From contig URFL01000004.1 in the NCBI GenBank assembly GCA_900547105.1, positions 132,631 through 196,630 on the forward strand: 64,000 nucleotides of DNA, read 5' to 3'. Below are positions 24,549-33,300 of this stretch, piece after piece. The DNA comes from an uncultured Oscillospiraceae bacterium. GTDB lineage: Bacteria > Bacillota > Clostridia > Oscillospirales > Acutalibacteraceae. Made by a program: the position numbers and the translations under genes. Position 1 is the stretch's first letter. The number at the start of each line of letters is the position of its first letter. The notes beneath the pieces were generated by a model. The model was given only the letters and a program-made list of their open reading frames with translations, made no database searches and was not told the DNA's origin.

Positions 24549-25856
24549 TTACATCGGATATTTCTTATACAGCCACAGCCCCGCCGAGGCAGTGATGACT
24601 TCGGTGATCGGGAACGCCCACCACACATAGCGCAATCCGCCCAAAGACAGCACCCATGCCAGCGGCACCAGCAGAATGATTTGACGCAGCACCGTCAGGA
24701 AAATGCTGGGACTGCCCTTGCCGATGGCTTGAAAATAGGTCGGGATCATCAACGACAGCGCCAGCGGCATAAAGCTGATGGCGATCACCCGCAGCGCGTG
24801 CACGCCGATGGACAAGATAGCGGTTTCGCCGGCGGCGAAAATGTTGAGCAGCGGCGCCGGAAACAGCTCAAACCCAAGCGTGCCCACGCCCATACACACC
24901 ACCGCGACGAGCACCGAGCGCCACAAGATCTCTTTGCAGCGCCCGATGGAGCGGGCGGCATAATTATAGCTGAGGATCGGCACAATGCAGGTAGTCAGCC
25001 CCATCACCGGGATCAGATAAAAGGTCTGCAATTTGTAGTACAGCCCCAGCACCGTCACCGCATCGTCCGAAAACGACACCAAAATCAAATTCAGCGCAAT
25101 GATATAGATGGTGCACAGCGCATTCATCAATATGTTCGGGATACCGGCAACATAGATGGGGCGGATATACCGCCGGGCGGTCGCCAGCGGCGGCACTTTA
25201 TAAAATCCCTTTACGCCCACGATCACCGCCGCCAGAATTTGTCCGATCACCGTGGCGATCGCCGCACCGGCTACGCCCATACGAGGGAAGATCCCTATGC
25301 CAAAAATCAACAACCAGTCCAGTACCATATTGGTCACAGCGCCGATCACCTGTGCGATCATCGGCGTTTTCATATCGCCGCGCGCTTGCAGCACCTTGGT
25401 CCAGTTGCTTTCCAGAAAAATGCCGAAGCTGAAGCCGCACACGATGCGCCCATAAGAACAGGCGTACGCTTGGGCAGCCGGAGAGGACAGCGACAGGCGG
25501 GAGTAGATCTTCATCACGCCGCACGCAACCAACGCAAAAGCCGCCCATGACAACACTGCCAGCAGCAGCCCCACCCCGGCGGTTTCGTCCGCGCCCTTGC
25601 GGTTGGACAGTCCATCCAGCTTGGACATCACGGTGTTGACCCCCACGCCGGTGCCGATGGCAAACGCGCTGATAAGCAGTTGGATCGGGAAAATCACCGA
25701 CAGCGCCGCCAGCCCCTCTTTGGAATATTGCCCCACAAAATAGCTGTCTACAATATTATATAGCGCCTGGATCAGCTGCGCCAGCATCACCGGCGGTGCC
25801 AAACGCCATAACAGCCGCCCGACCTTTTCAGTGCCGAAAGAATCTGCCTGTGCCAT
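24549..25856 (-). CDS. MATE family multidrug efflux transporter
   Basis: 435 residues with about twelve membrane helices. The ATG at 25856 (GAGGTGGAG upstream) is preferred over an upstream in-frame start at 25946 lacking a ribosome binding site. MATE hallmarks: LAPPVMLAQLIQALYNIVDSYFVG at the N terminus, and the pseudo-repeat with YNYAARS in the middle. The family couples Na+ or H+ influx to drug or metabolite export. Downstream hairpin shared with the permease; upstream is tRNA-Ser. Confidence 0.92.
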   Translation of the reverse strand: MAQADSFGTEKVGRLLWRLAPPVMLAQLIQALYNIVDSYFVGQYSKEGLAALSVIFPIQLLISAFAIGTGVGVNTVMSKLDGLSNRKGADETAGVGLLLAVLSWAAFALVACGVMKIYSRLSLSSPAAQAYACSYGRIVCGFSFGIFLESNWTKVLQARGDMKTPMIAQVIGAVTNMVLDWLLIFGIGIFPRMGVAGAAIATVIGQILAAVIVGVKGFYKVPPLATARRYIRPIYVAGIPNILMNALCTIYIIALNLILVSFSDDAVTVLGLYYKLQTFYLIPVMGLTTCIVPILSYNYAARSIGRCKEILWRSVLVAVVCMGVGTLGFELFPAPLLNIFAAGETAILSIGVHALRVIAISFMPLALSLMIPTYFQAIGKGSPSIFLTVLRQIILLVPLAWVLSLGGLRYVWWAFPITEVITASAGLWLYKKYPM

Positions 25857-25947
25857 GCTCCACCTCAAACATGCGTTATCAAAACAGCGGATGGCCGTTT
25901 TGCTCCCCGCTATTATACTCCGGCTTATCCGCGCCGTCAATGGCACG

Positions 25948-25981
25948 AAAAAAGCCCCGAAGCGTAACGCTTCGGGGCTTT
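25948..25981 (-). terminator. terminator of tRNA-Ser
   Basis: On the minus strand a perfect stem AAAGCCCCGAAGCGT / ACGCTTCGGGGCTTT ends in TTTTTT. Confidence 0.9.
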
Positions 25982-25988
25982 ACAACCG

Positions 25989-26080
25989 TGGCGGAGAGAG
26001 AGGGATTCGAACCCTCGAACGGGTTTAAGCCGTTACACGATTTCCAGTCGTGCGCCTTAGGCCAGCTCAGCCATCTCTCC
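25989..26080 (-). tRNA. tRNA-Ser (anticodon GGA)
   Basis: 92 nt with encoded CCA. Acceptor GGAGAGA/TCTCTCC, anticodon stem CACGA/TCGTG with loop CTGGAAA (anticodon GGA, reading UCC/UCU), a long variable arm (AACGGCTTAAACCCGTT) typical of serine tRNA, T arm GAGGG-TTCGAAT-CCCTC. Confidence 0.96.
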
Positions 26081-26105
26081 ATGGCTCGAACGAGGTTGCC
26101 TGTCT

Positions 26106-26134
26106 ATTATAATGAATTCGTTTCAAAATTGCAA
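26106..26134 (-). promoter_or_regulatory. promoter of tRNA-Ser
   Basis: Minus strand: TTGCAA at 26134-26129, 17-base spacer, TATAAT at 26111-26106, giving a start about 20 bases before the tRNA. Confidence 0.7.
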
Positions 26135-26176
26135 CCCCTAAAATACAAAAAAATGAATTTTTTGTATTTTAGGGGT
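26134..26176. repeat. long AT-rich palindrome
   Basis: ACCCCTAAAATACAAAAAA and its reverse complement, separated by about five bases. It lies directly upstream of the tRNA-Ser promoter. It could be a bidirectional terminator, a cruciform-forming element or a small mobile remnant. The rest of 26177-26317 shows no gene. Confidence 0.7.
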
Positions 26177-26317
26177 CAGCACCTCCGCCACAGCGAAGAA
26201 ACGCCCCTCCCTATTATGCGCAAAAGGCAGGATACGGGTGGGCGTTCCTGCAAAACGCGCACGGTACCTTACGCCTATCGCTGCCCGCTAATGCAGTGCT
26301 GCAGAGGACGGCGGGGA

Positions 26318-26346
26318 TTGACGCGGACGCGCCGGTGTGGTATGGT
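26318..26346 (+). promoter_or_regulatory. promoter of queH
   Basis: TTGACG at 26318-26323, 17-base spacer, TATGGT at 26341-26346. Confidence 0.5.
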
Positions 26347-26370
26347 GAGTGAACAAGGGGGAACGGCTGT

Positions 26371-26997
26371 ATGATGAAAGAAAACTACCAGCGCACGCTG
26401 GACGCGGAGCTGGAACGGATCCGGCAAAGCGGACGCACGTCGCGACTGCTGCTGCACGCCTGCTGTGCGCCCTGCTCCAGCTATGTGCTGGAATACTTGA
26501 GCCAGTATTTGGATATTACCTTATATTATTATAACCCCAACATCTCCCCCGAAAGCGAGTTCCGGTTTCGCGAACAGGAGCTGCAGCGGCTGATCGGCGA
26601 AATGCCCCTTCCCCGCTCCATCGGCTGGCTTCCCGCCGCGTATGATCCGGCGGCGTTTGATGCCATCGCCACAGGGTTGGAAGAGCTGCCGGAGGGCGGC
26701 GAACGCTGCCGGCAGTGCTACCGGCTGCGGCTGGAGGCGACCATGCGCGCCGCGGCGGCGGGCGGATTCGATTATGTCACCACCACCTTATCCATCAGCC
26801 CCTACAAAAATGCCGACTGGCTGAACAGCATCGGACGGGAGCTGGCGGCACAATACGGCGTGGCGTATCTGGCGTCGGATTTCAAAAAGCGTAACGGCTA
26901 CAAACGCTCCTGCGAATTGTCGACGCAATATGCGCTGTATCGCCAGAACTATTGCGGGTGCATCTTCTCCAAACGGCAGGCCGAGAAAAAAGATTGA
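26371..26997 (+). CDS. queH: epoxyqueuosine reductase QueH
   Basis: 208 residues. The QueH (DUF208) cysteines are all visible: C31-C32-x2-C35 (HACCAPCS), C113-x2-C116 (ERCRQCYRL) and C195-x-C197 (YCGCIFS). They hold an Fe-S cluster and an additional metal. QueH performs the last step of queuosine synthesis at tRNA position 34, replacing cobalamin-dependent QueG. FDYVTTTLSISPYKNADWLN is a family hallmark. GGGGGAA precedes the ATG. Confidence 0.94.
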   Translation: MMKENYQRTLDAELERIRQSGRTSRLLLHACCAPCSSYVLEYLSQYLDITLYYYNPNISPESEFRFREQELQRLIGEMPLPRSIGWLPAAYDPAAFDAIATGLEELPEGGERCRQCYRLRLEATMRAAAAGGFDYVTTTLSISPYKNADWLNSIGRELAAQYGVAYLASDFKKRNGYKRSCELSTQYALYRQNYCGCIFSKRQAEKKD

Positions 26998-27014
26998 TTT
27001 TTGCAATTTTTCAC

Positions 27015-27042
27015 TTGCAAAATTGCAAAAAGTCTGTATAAT
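27015..27042 (+). promoter_or_regulatory. promoter of ddh with TTGCAA repeats
   Basis: TTGCAA (27015-27020), 16-base spacer, TATAAT (27037-27042). Two more TTGCAA hexamers, at 27001-27006 and 27023-27028, flank the -35 element, which may be coincidental AT-rich sequence or a regulator site. Confidence 0.65.
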
Positions 27043-27079
27043 AGGTTACGGAGTTTATCAAAGTGAAGGAGCTACGATC

Positions 27080-28066
27080 ATGAGTATTCGTATTGGTATT
27101 ATGGGATACGGCAATTTGGGGCGCGGTGTGGAATGCGCCATTCGCCAAAATCCCGACACGAGCCTTGTGGCGGTATTCACCCGCCGCGATCCTGCATCCG
27201 TTTCGATTTTGACCGAGGGCGTGCCGGTGTATCCGGTGGACAAAGCCATCGATATGGCGGATCAGATCGACGTGATGATCCTGTGCGGCGGCAGCGCCAC
27301 CGACCTGCCCCAGCAGACCCCCCGCATGGCGCAGTATTTCAACCTGGTGGACAGCTTTGACACCCACGCCCGCATCCCCGAGCATTTTGCGGCGGTGGAC
27401 GAAGCCGCGCAGAAAAGCGGCAAGGTGTGCGTGATCTCTGCCGGATGGGATCCCGGTATGTTCTCGCTGAACCGCCTGTATGCCAGCACCATTTTGACCG
27501 ACGGCAAGGATTACACCTTCTGGGGCAAGGGCGTCAGCCAGGGTCATTCCGACGCGATCCGCCGCATCGACGGCGTGAAAGATGCGCGGCAGTACACCAT
27601 TCCGGTGGAAGCAGCGCTGGACGCGGTGCGCAGCGGCAGCTGCCCCGAGCTGACCACCCGTCAAAAGCATACGCGTGAGTGCTTTGTGGTCGCGGAAGAG
27701 GGCGCGGATCTGGCGCGCATCGAGCGCGAGATCGTGACCATGCCCAACTATTTTTCGGACTACGACACCACGGTGCATTTCATCACCGAAGAGGAGCTGC
27801 AGCGTGATCATAGCGGGCTGCCCCACGGCGGCATGGTGATCCGCAGCGGCAAAACCGGCTGGAACGGCGAGCATTCGCATGTGATCGAATACAAACTGAC
27901 GCTGGATTCCAATCCGGAATTCACCTCCTGTGTGCTGGTTGCCTGTGCGCGCGCCGCGGTACGGATGCAGCGCGAGGGCCAGAAAGGCTGCCGCACGCTG
28001 CTGGATATCCCGCCGGCATACCTGTCGGCGCTGGACGGTGCCACGCTGCGTAAACAGCTGCTGTAA
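27080..28066 (+). CDS. ddh: meso-diaminopimelate dehydrogenase
   Basis: 328 residues. NAD(P)-binding GYGNLGRGVECAI at the N terminus, then VFTRRDP, CGGSATDLPQQTP, FDTHARIPEHF, SAGWDPGMFSLNR, FWGKGVSQGHSDAIRRI, and HSHVIEYKL. All are characteristic of Ddh, which makes meso-diaminopimelate from tetrahydrodipicolinate in one NADPH-dependent step for lysine and peptidoglycan. The ATG at 27080 has GAAGGAG upstream; the longer in-frame start lies inside queH. Terminator follows at 28079-28115. Confidence 0.95.
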   Translation: MSIRIGIMGYGNLGRGVECAIRQNPDTSLVAVFTRRDPASVSILTEGVPVYPVDKAIDMADQIDVMILCGGSATDLPQQTPRMAQYFNLVDSFDTHARIPEHFAAVDEAAQKSGKVCVISAGWDPGMFSLNRLYASTILTDGKDYTFWGKGVSQGHSDAIRRIDGVKDARQYTIPVEAALDAVRSGSCPELTTRQKHTRECFVVAEEGADLARIEREIVTMPNYFSDYDTTVHFITEEELQRDHSGLPHGGMVIRSGKTGWNGEHSHVIEYKLTLDSNPEFTSCVLVACARAAVRMQREGQKGCRTLLDIPPAYLSALDGATLRKQLL

Positions 28067-28078
28067 TCGGTCTTTTCC

Positions 28079-28115
28079 ACCCGTCGGATGCGAGTTTTCG
28101 CGTCCGGCGGGTTTT
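28079..28115 (+). terminator. terminator of ddh
   Basis: Stem CCCGTCGGATGCGA / TCGCGTCCGGCGGG followed by TTTT. Confidence 0.85.
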
Positions 28116-28143
28116 GGTTTTTCGGGGGTTACTGGATTGTAAC

Positions 28144-28172
28144 TTGCTTTTCGGGGCGGAATACGCTATACT
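28144..28172 (+). promoter_or_regulatory. promoter of glmS
   Basis: TTGCTT at 28144-28149, 17-base spacer, TATACT at 28167-28172. The predicted start near 28179 leaves a leader of about 105 bases. Confidence 0.6.
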
Positions 28173-28178
28173 GAGTGA

Positions 28179-28283
28179 CGTTCCAAAGATCATACAAGGC
28201 TATTGGGATAATGGAGATAGGAAGATACGGAAACCAGTGTAGCCGACGACCCCGTCGGCTGCCACGCAGAAAGGGTGACACAT
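28179..28283 (+). promoter_or_regulatory. structured glmS leader, class not identified
   Basis: Purine-rich leader containing the stem AGCCGACG (28241-28248) / CGTCGGCT (28253-28260), flanked by single-stranded GGAAACCAGTGT and GCCACGCAGAAAGGGTG. The glmS ribozyme core (AGCGCC cleavage region and GGCGGAUGCC) is not present. It could be an unassigned cis-regulatory RNA sensing glucosamine 6-phosphate status, or an ordinary leader. Confidence 0.35.
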
Positions 28284-30113
28284 ATGTGCGGAATCGTTGG
28301 ATTCATCGGCACAAAACCGGCAGCGCCGCTGCTGCTGGACGGATTGTCCAAGTTGGAATATCGCGGCTATGACTCGGCCGGCATTGCGTATATCGAAGAC
28401 GGACGCATCAAAATTCAAAAAGCCAAGGGACGCTTGGCGGAGCTGCAGGAAATGGTGCATAACGGCGTCAACATTGACGCGACCATTGGCATTGGGCACA
28501 CCCGCTGGGCGACCCACGGCAAACCCAGCGACATCAACGCCCACCCCCATCGCAGCACCGACGGCAAAATTGCTGTGGTGCACAACGGCATTATCGAGAA
28601 CTTCGCCGTGCTGCGGCAGGAGCTGAAGGACGAAGGCGTGGAGTTTTTGTCCGAAACCGACACCGAAGTGGTGGCGCATCTGGTGCGCAAATACTACACT
28701 GGCGATCTGATGGACGCGGTGTACAAAACCGTTGCCCGTTTGGAGGGCTCCTACGCGCTGGGCATTTTGTGCGACGATCATCCCGACGAGCTGATCGCAG
28801 TGCGCAACGCCAGCCCGCTGATCGTGGGATTGGCGGATTTCGGCAATTTCATCGCTTCGGATATTCCTGCGGTGCTGCCTTACACCCGCCGCGTGCTGAC
28901 GCTGGAGGATCACGAGGTGATCCGGCTGACCAAAGACAGCGTGGAAATTTTCGATGCCGACCGGCATCCGGTGGACCGTACCGAAATGGTCATCACCTGG
29001 GATATTGCCAGCGCGGAAAAAGGTGGCTACGACCACTTCATGCTCAAAGAGATCATGGAGCAGCCCACCGCGATCGAAAAAACCATTGCCCACAATCTGG
29101 ACGACCACGGCAACATTGCGCTGGAGGGCATGACGCTGACCACCGAGCAGCTGCTGCAATTCAACCGTATTTATATCATTGCCTGCGGTTCGGCGTGGCA
29201 CGTCGGCATGGCAGGCAAATATGTGCTGGAAAAGCTGACCCGCTTGTCGGTCGAGGTGGATCTGGCGTCCGAATTCCGCTATCGCGATCCCATCGTGGAT
29301 GAGCGATCGCTGGTCATTGTCATCAGCCAGTCGGGCGAAACCGCCGATTCGCTGGCGGCGCTGCGCGAAGCCAAATCACGCGGGGCGCACATTTTGTCCA
29401 TTGTCAATGTGGTGGGCAGCTCTATCGCACGCGAAAGCGACGAGGTGCTGTATACCATCGCCGGTCCCGAGATCGCGGTAGCGACCACCAAAGCGTATTC
29501 CACCCAGCTGATCATGGTGTATCTGATCGCGCTGGACATGGCGCTGAAGCAAGGGCATCTCACCCAAGACGAGGTGCACGCGCTGATTGACGAGATGAAA
29601 CAGCTGCCCGCCAAAATGACCACCATTTTGGAGCAGGCGGACAGCATCAAGCAGCTGGCGCAGCGGTATGCGTATTTGAACGATGCCTATTTCATCGGAC
29701 GCAATCTGGACTACGCCGTGGCGCTGGAAGCGTCGCTGAAGCTGAAAGAGATCAGCTACATCCACGCGGAGGCTTACGCGGCGGGCGAGCTGAAGCACGG
29801 CACCATCTCGCTGATCGAGGAGGGCACCTTTGTGGTGGCGCTCGCTTGCTACGAGCCGCTGCTGGACAAAACCGTGTCCAACGCGGTGGAGGTGAAAGCG
29901 CGCGGCGCCGAAGTGCTGGCGGTCACCACCGCGGCGCACAAGGATGACATCAGCGGCGCCGACAATGTGTTGTGTGTGCCGTCGACCGATCCGCTGTTCC
30001 TCGCTTCGCTGGAAGTGGTACCCATGCAGCTGCTCAGCTACTATGTGGCGCTGGCGCGCGGCTGCGATATCGACAAGCCCCGCAACCTCGCCAAGAGCGT
30101 TACGGTGGAATAA
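28284..30113 (+). CDS. glmS: glutamine-fructose-6-phosphate aminotransferase (isomerizing)
   Basis: 609 residues. ATG at 28284 is chosen because processing must expose the catalytic Cys (M-CGIVGFIG). N-terminal glutamine amidohydrolase (1-220; YRGYDSAGIAY, HTRWATHGKPS, VHNGIIENF), then two SIS domains (ACGSAWHVGMAGKY near 300, SQSGETADSLAAL) and the C-terminal KSVTVE. It makes glucosamine 6-phosphate, first step of UDP-GlcNAc supply for peptidoglycan. It ends at the terminator at 30129-30163. Confidence 0.96.
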   Translation: MCGIVGFIGTKPAAPLLLDGLSKLEYRGYDSAGIAYIEDGRIKIQKAKGRLAELQEMVHNGVNIDATIGIGHTRWATHGKPSDINAHPHRSTDGKIAVVHNGIIENFAVLRQELKDEGVEFLSETDTEVVAHLVRKYYTGDLMDAVYKTVARLEGSYALGILCDDHPDELIAVRNASPLIVGLADFGNFIASDIPAVLPYTRRVLTLEDHEVIRLTKDSVEIFDADRHPVDRTEMVITWDIASAEKGGYDHFMLKEIMEQPTAIEKTIAHNLDDHGNIALEGMTLTTEQLLQFNRIYIIACGSAWHVGMAGKYVLEKLTRLSVEVDLASEFRYRDPIVDERSLVIVISQSGETADSLAALREAKSRGAHILSIVNVVGSSIARESDEVLYTIAGPEIAVATTKAYSTQLIMVYLIALDMALKQGHLTQDEVHALIDEMKQLPAKMTTILEQADSIKQLAQRYAYLNDAYFIGRNLDYAVALEASLKLKEISYIHAEAYAAGELKHGTISLIEEGTFVVALACYEPLLDKTVSNAVEVKARGAEVLAVTTAAHKDDISGADNVLCVPSTDPLFLASLEVVPMQLLSYYVALARGCDIDKPRNLAKSVTVE

Positions 30114-30128
30114 TTCCCTGTCCTATTC

Positions 30129-30163
30129 GCCCCGAACGGCCGCCGGTCGTTCGGGGCTTTTTT
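30129..30163 (+). terminator. terminator of glmS
   Basis: GCCCCGAACGGCC / GGTCGTTCGGGGC stem followed by TTTTTT. Confidence 0.9.
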
Positions 30164-30327
30164 GTGTCTGCCAAAGCCGTTGCCGCCGATAGAATTTAAG
30201 CGCTTTTTCCATATTCTTCAGATCGCTTTCATGGAAACCAGCAAATTCAACTGTAAATAATCAAAATTTGCAAGGTTTCAGTCACGATTTGCAATAGACT
30301 CCTGCCGCGGAACATGGTATGCTAAGA

Positions 30328-30369
30328 AAGGAGAGGTTTGTGATGAAATCACCCCTCTTTAGCAAATGA
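30328..30369 (+). promoter_or_regulatory. upstream 8-codon ORF and Shine-Dalgarno hairpin before the sialate esterase
   Basis: AAAGGAGAGG (30328-30337) precedes ATG at 30343, which opens an 8-codon frame (M-K-S-P-L-F-S-K) ending at 30367-30369. Its stop overlaps an ATG at 30366 that is in frame with the big gene. The stretch AGAGG-TTT-GTGAT / ATCAC-C-CCTCT can fold over this ribosome binding site. This looks like translational regulation or coupling. Confidence 0.4.
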
Positions 30370-30386
30370 AAGGATGGGAAATTGGG

Positions 30387-33300
30387 ATGAACAAGCATTT
30401 TCCGAAGCGATTGCTGGCCGGATGGCTGTGCCTGCTGATGCTGCTGTCGGCGTTCCCGGCAGCCTTTTTGGCAACAGCCGAGGGCGAAGAAGCCGCGACC
30501 AGCGGTTACAAGGTGCTGCAAGCCATGGCCGACGATCAGACGCTGCCGTATACGGCGGCGAGCAACTGGTATCGGTTCCGCAACACGAACCTGATGCTGA
30601 ATCAGGAGGTACAGGCAAAGTTTGCCGCCGGAGAGGACAACGATCTGGCGCTGTATCTCAACCTGTACATCGACAACAAAAGCAATCCCGGCAATTTGGG
30701 AACGCTGACCACCACAAAGCCCGGCAACGACCGGCGCATTGTGCTGCAAAGCTTTGACGGCAAAGCGTATTACGAGGTGGTCTGGTTCTATCCCCAGATG
30801 GCGCTGAAAGCCGGTTGGAACAAGCTGCTGCTGGCATTTTCCACCACGAAATGCGAAGCAGCCGGTGCAAAGCTGGCGCAAAAGAACACCATCACCGCGG
30901 CGCAAACCGCCGCGCGCCAGACCTTCGACATCAACTTTGCGGGGCTGGGCGAGGACGAGCAGGATTATGACATTCGCCTCTCCAACGTGGCGCTGGTGGA
31001 CACCAGCTATGATGCAGACGGCAATCTGCTGAAGATTATTGATCCGGAGGCGCCTGCCTTTAAAAAGCTGCAAGATGTGGCGGACAACCGTGATTTTGTC
31101 TACGATGCCGCCAACAAGCGTTTTCTCACCAATGCCAAAGTGACCTACAACAGCGCGGTAAAATCCACCTCGCTGGACGATTTGGCGCTGTATATGGATG
31201 TGTACATCGATAACGCGAACGACCCCGCGTATCTGAATCTGTTTGCCGACACCGGCGACGGGCAGTTGGCGCTGCAATACTATGATTCGGTGAACAACGC
31301 GTACCATGAGGTGCGTTGGCGCGCCAAAGAGCAGTTCGCCAAAGTCAACTGGAAAAAGGGCTGGAACCGCGTGCTGCTCGGCTTTTCCAACACGCCGAAC
31401 AACAGCGAAGTTCTGGCTCCGTTTGGAATCAAAGACCCGCTGTGGGATGTGGAGCAATCGTTCCAGTTCCGGCTGAACAGTCTGGCGACTGACAAGGATT
31501 ACACCGGCTTTAAGATCCGGCTCGCCAATATCTGCTTGGTGGACACCAGCTATGATGCGGAGCATCCGGAGGTCGGCACCATGCAGGAGCCGGAATACCG
31601 CGCGGTGGCGGTGTTGAATGATCGCACGGCGCATCTGACCGCGTCCGGCACCACCTACACGGTGCAAAAAAGCGGGTTGTCGGTCGACACCTCCGCGATG
31701 AAAAAAGAGAATCTGGAAATTTTCGCCAATGTGTATCTGCCGCAGGCAAGCGCGGTGCAAAGCGCGACGGTGTCGCTGACCACCACCGACGGCAAAACGC
31801 TGAGCTGGACCCCCACCGGCTTGAAGGATGGCTGGAACGCGCTGGCGTTGAAGCTGACCAATGCCTCTCCTGCTGACGCGGCGGTGGCGGGGGTATCCGT
31901 CTTTACGCTGACCGTGACCTCCGCGACGGCGCAGGATGTACGGCTGGGTACCGCGTGGCTGGTGAACAACCTGTCCTCCTTCTCGGACACCACGCTGACC
32001 TTCTCCAATGTTTTTGGCGATCACATGCTGTTCCAGCGCAACAAGCCCATCAACATCTGGGGCAAAGCGGCGCGCGGCGACACAGTGACCGCTACGCTGA
32101 CCGAAACCGCCAGCGGCAAAGTGGCGGCGACCGCCACCGCCACCGCGGCACAGGACGACACCTTCACTGTGACGCTGCCCGCTATGGAGGGGTCCTACAC
32201 GGCGTACACCCTGACGATTGAAGATAAGGATGCCATCGCGGTGAAAGCGACCAAAACCTTCACCGATGTCGTGATCGGCGAGCTGTGGGTCGCGAGCGGC
32301 CAATCCAATATGGAGCTGACGGTGGAACGAGATCGCAACGCCACCACCATTCTGGCGCAGGCTGCCGAAGCACAAAACACCAACATCCGTTATCTGAAAG
32401 AGCGCTCCTGGCCGTATGGCGACAACGTGGAGCATCCGCTGACCCCCAATTTTGATATCATCGATACCTATTGGGGCACCGCGGCGGATACGGCGAAGCT
32501 GAAAAACGTGTCCTCCATCGGTTATCAGTTTGCGGTGCAGCTGCAAGCCGAGCTGGATATGCCGGTCGGCATTGTGAGCAACGCCTCCGGCGGTTCGCGC
32601 ATCGACTGCTGGCTGTCGCGCGAGGCGATCGACGGCGACGCGGATGTGAAAGCGCTGCTGCAATCGCGCAAAGAATATTATGACGATACCAACTGGCCGA
32701 CCGCCAACAACCGAATGTCCACCCTGTACAACGAGATCATCGGACCGCTCGCCGGCTGGGAAGACGGCAAGGGTATGCAGATCACCGGCACCCTTTGGTA
32801 CCAAGGCGAGGCCAGTCTGGCTATGAACGGCAACTATGACAAGCTGCTGGAGCTGCTGCAAAAGGATTGGAGCCGCACCTTCGGCTTTACCAATGAAGAA
32901 ATGCCGCTGATTTATGCGCACATCGCGCCGCATATTTATGGCGCGTACATTTCGGATCAGGCGCAGGATATGTCCCGCGCGTGGAACGCACACCAATCCA
33001 GCATGGCGCAGGTCACCCTGTACGATCTGCCGCTGACCTATCAAAACGGTGACGGTTCGCTGAACTCGGTCATCCACCCCACCACCAAAACGCCGGCCGC
33101 CAACCGCTTTTATCAGGCGGCACTGGATCTGCAATACGGCGGCACCGCCGACGCGACTGCACCGGTGTATAAGAGCATGACTGTGCTGCCCACCGGACGC
33201 ATCCGCGTCACCTTTGACAAGGTGGGCAGCGGGCTGACCGTTATCGGCGGCGGCACCGACCTGCACGGCTTCACCATTGCGGGTGCAGACGGCGTGTTTG

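Noticed and set aside
25796..26374. Plus-strand 192-residue frame with EREGFEPSNGFK
   Set aside because: It reads antisense through tRNA-Ser and the palindrome, with no ribosome binding site.
28179..28283. glmS ribozyme
   Set aside because: The conserved AGCGCC and GGCGGAUGCC core elements are absent.
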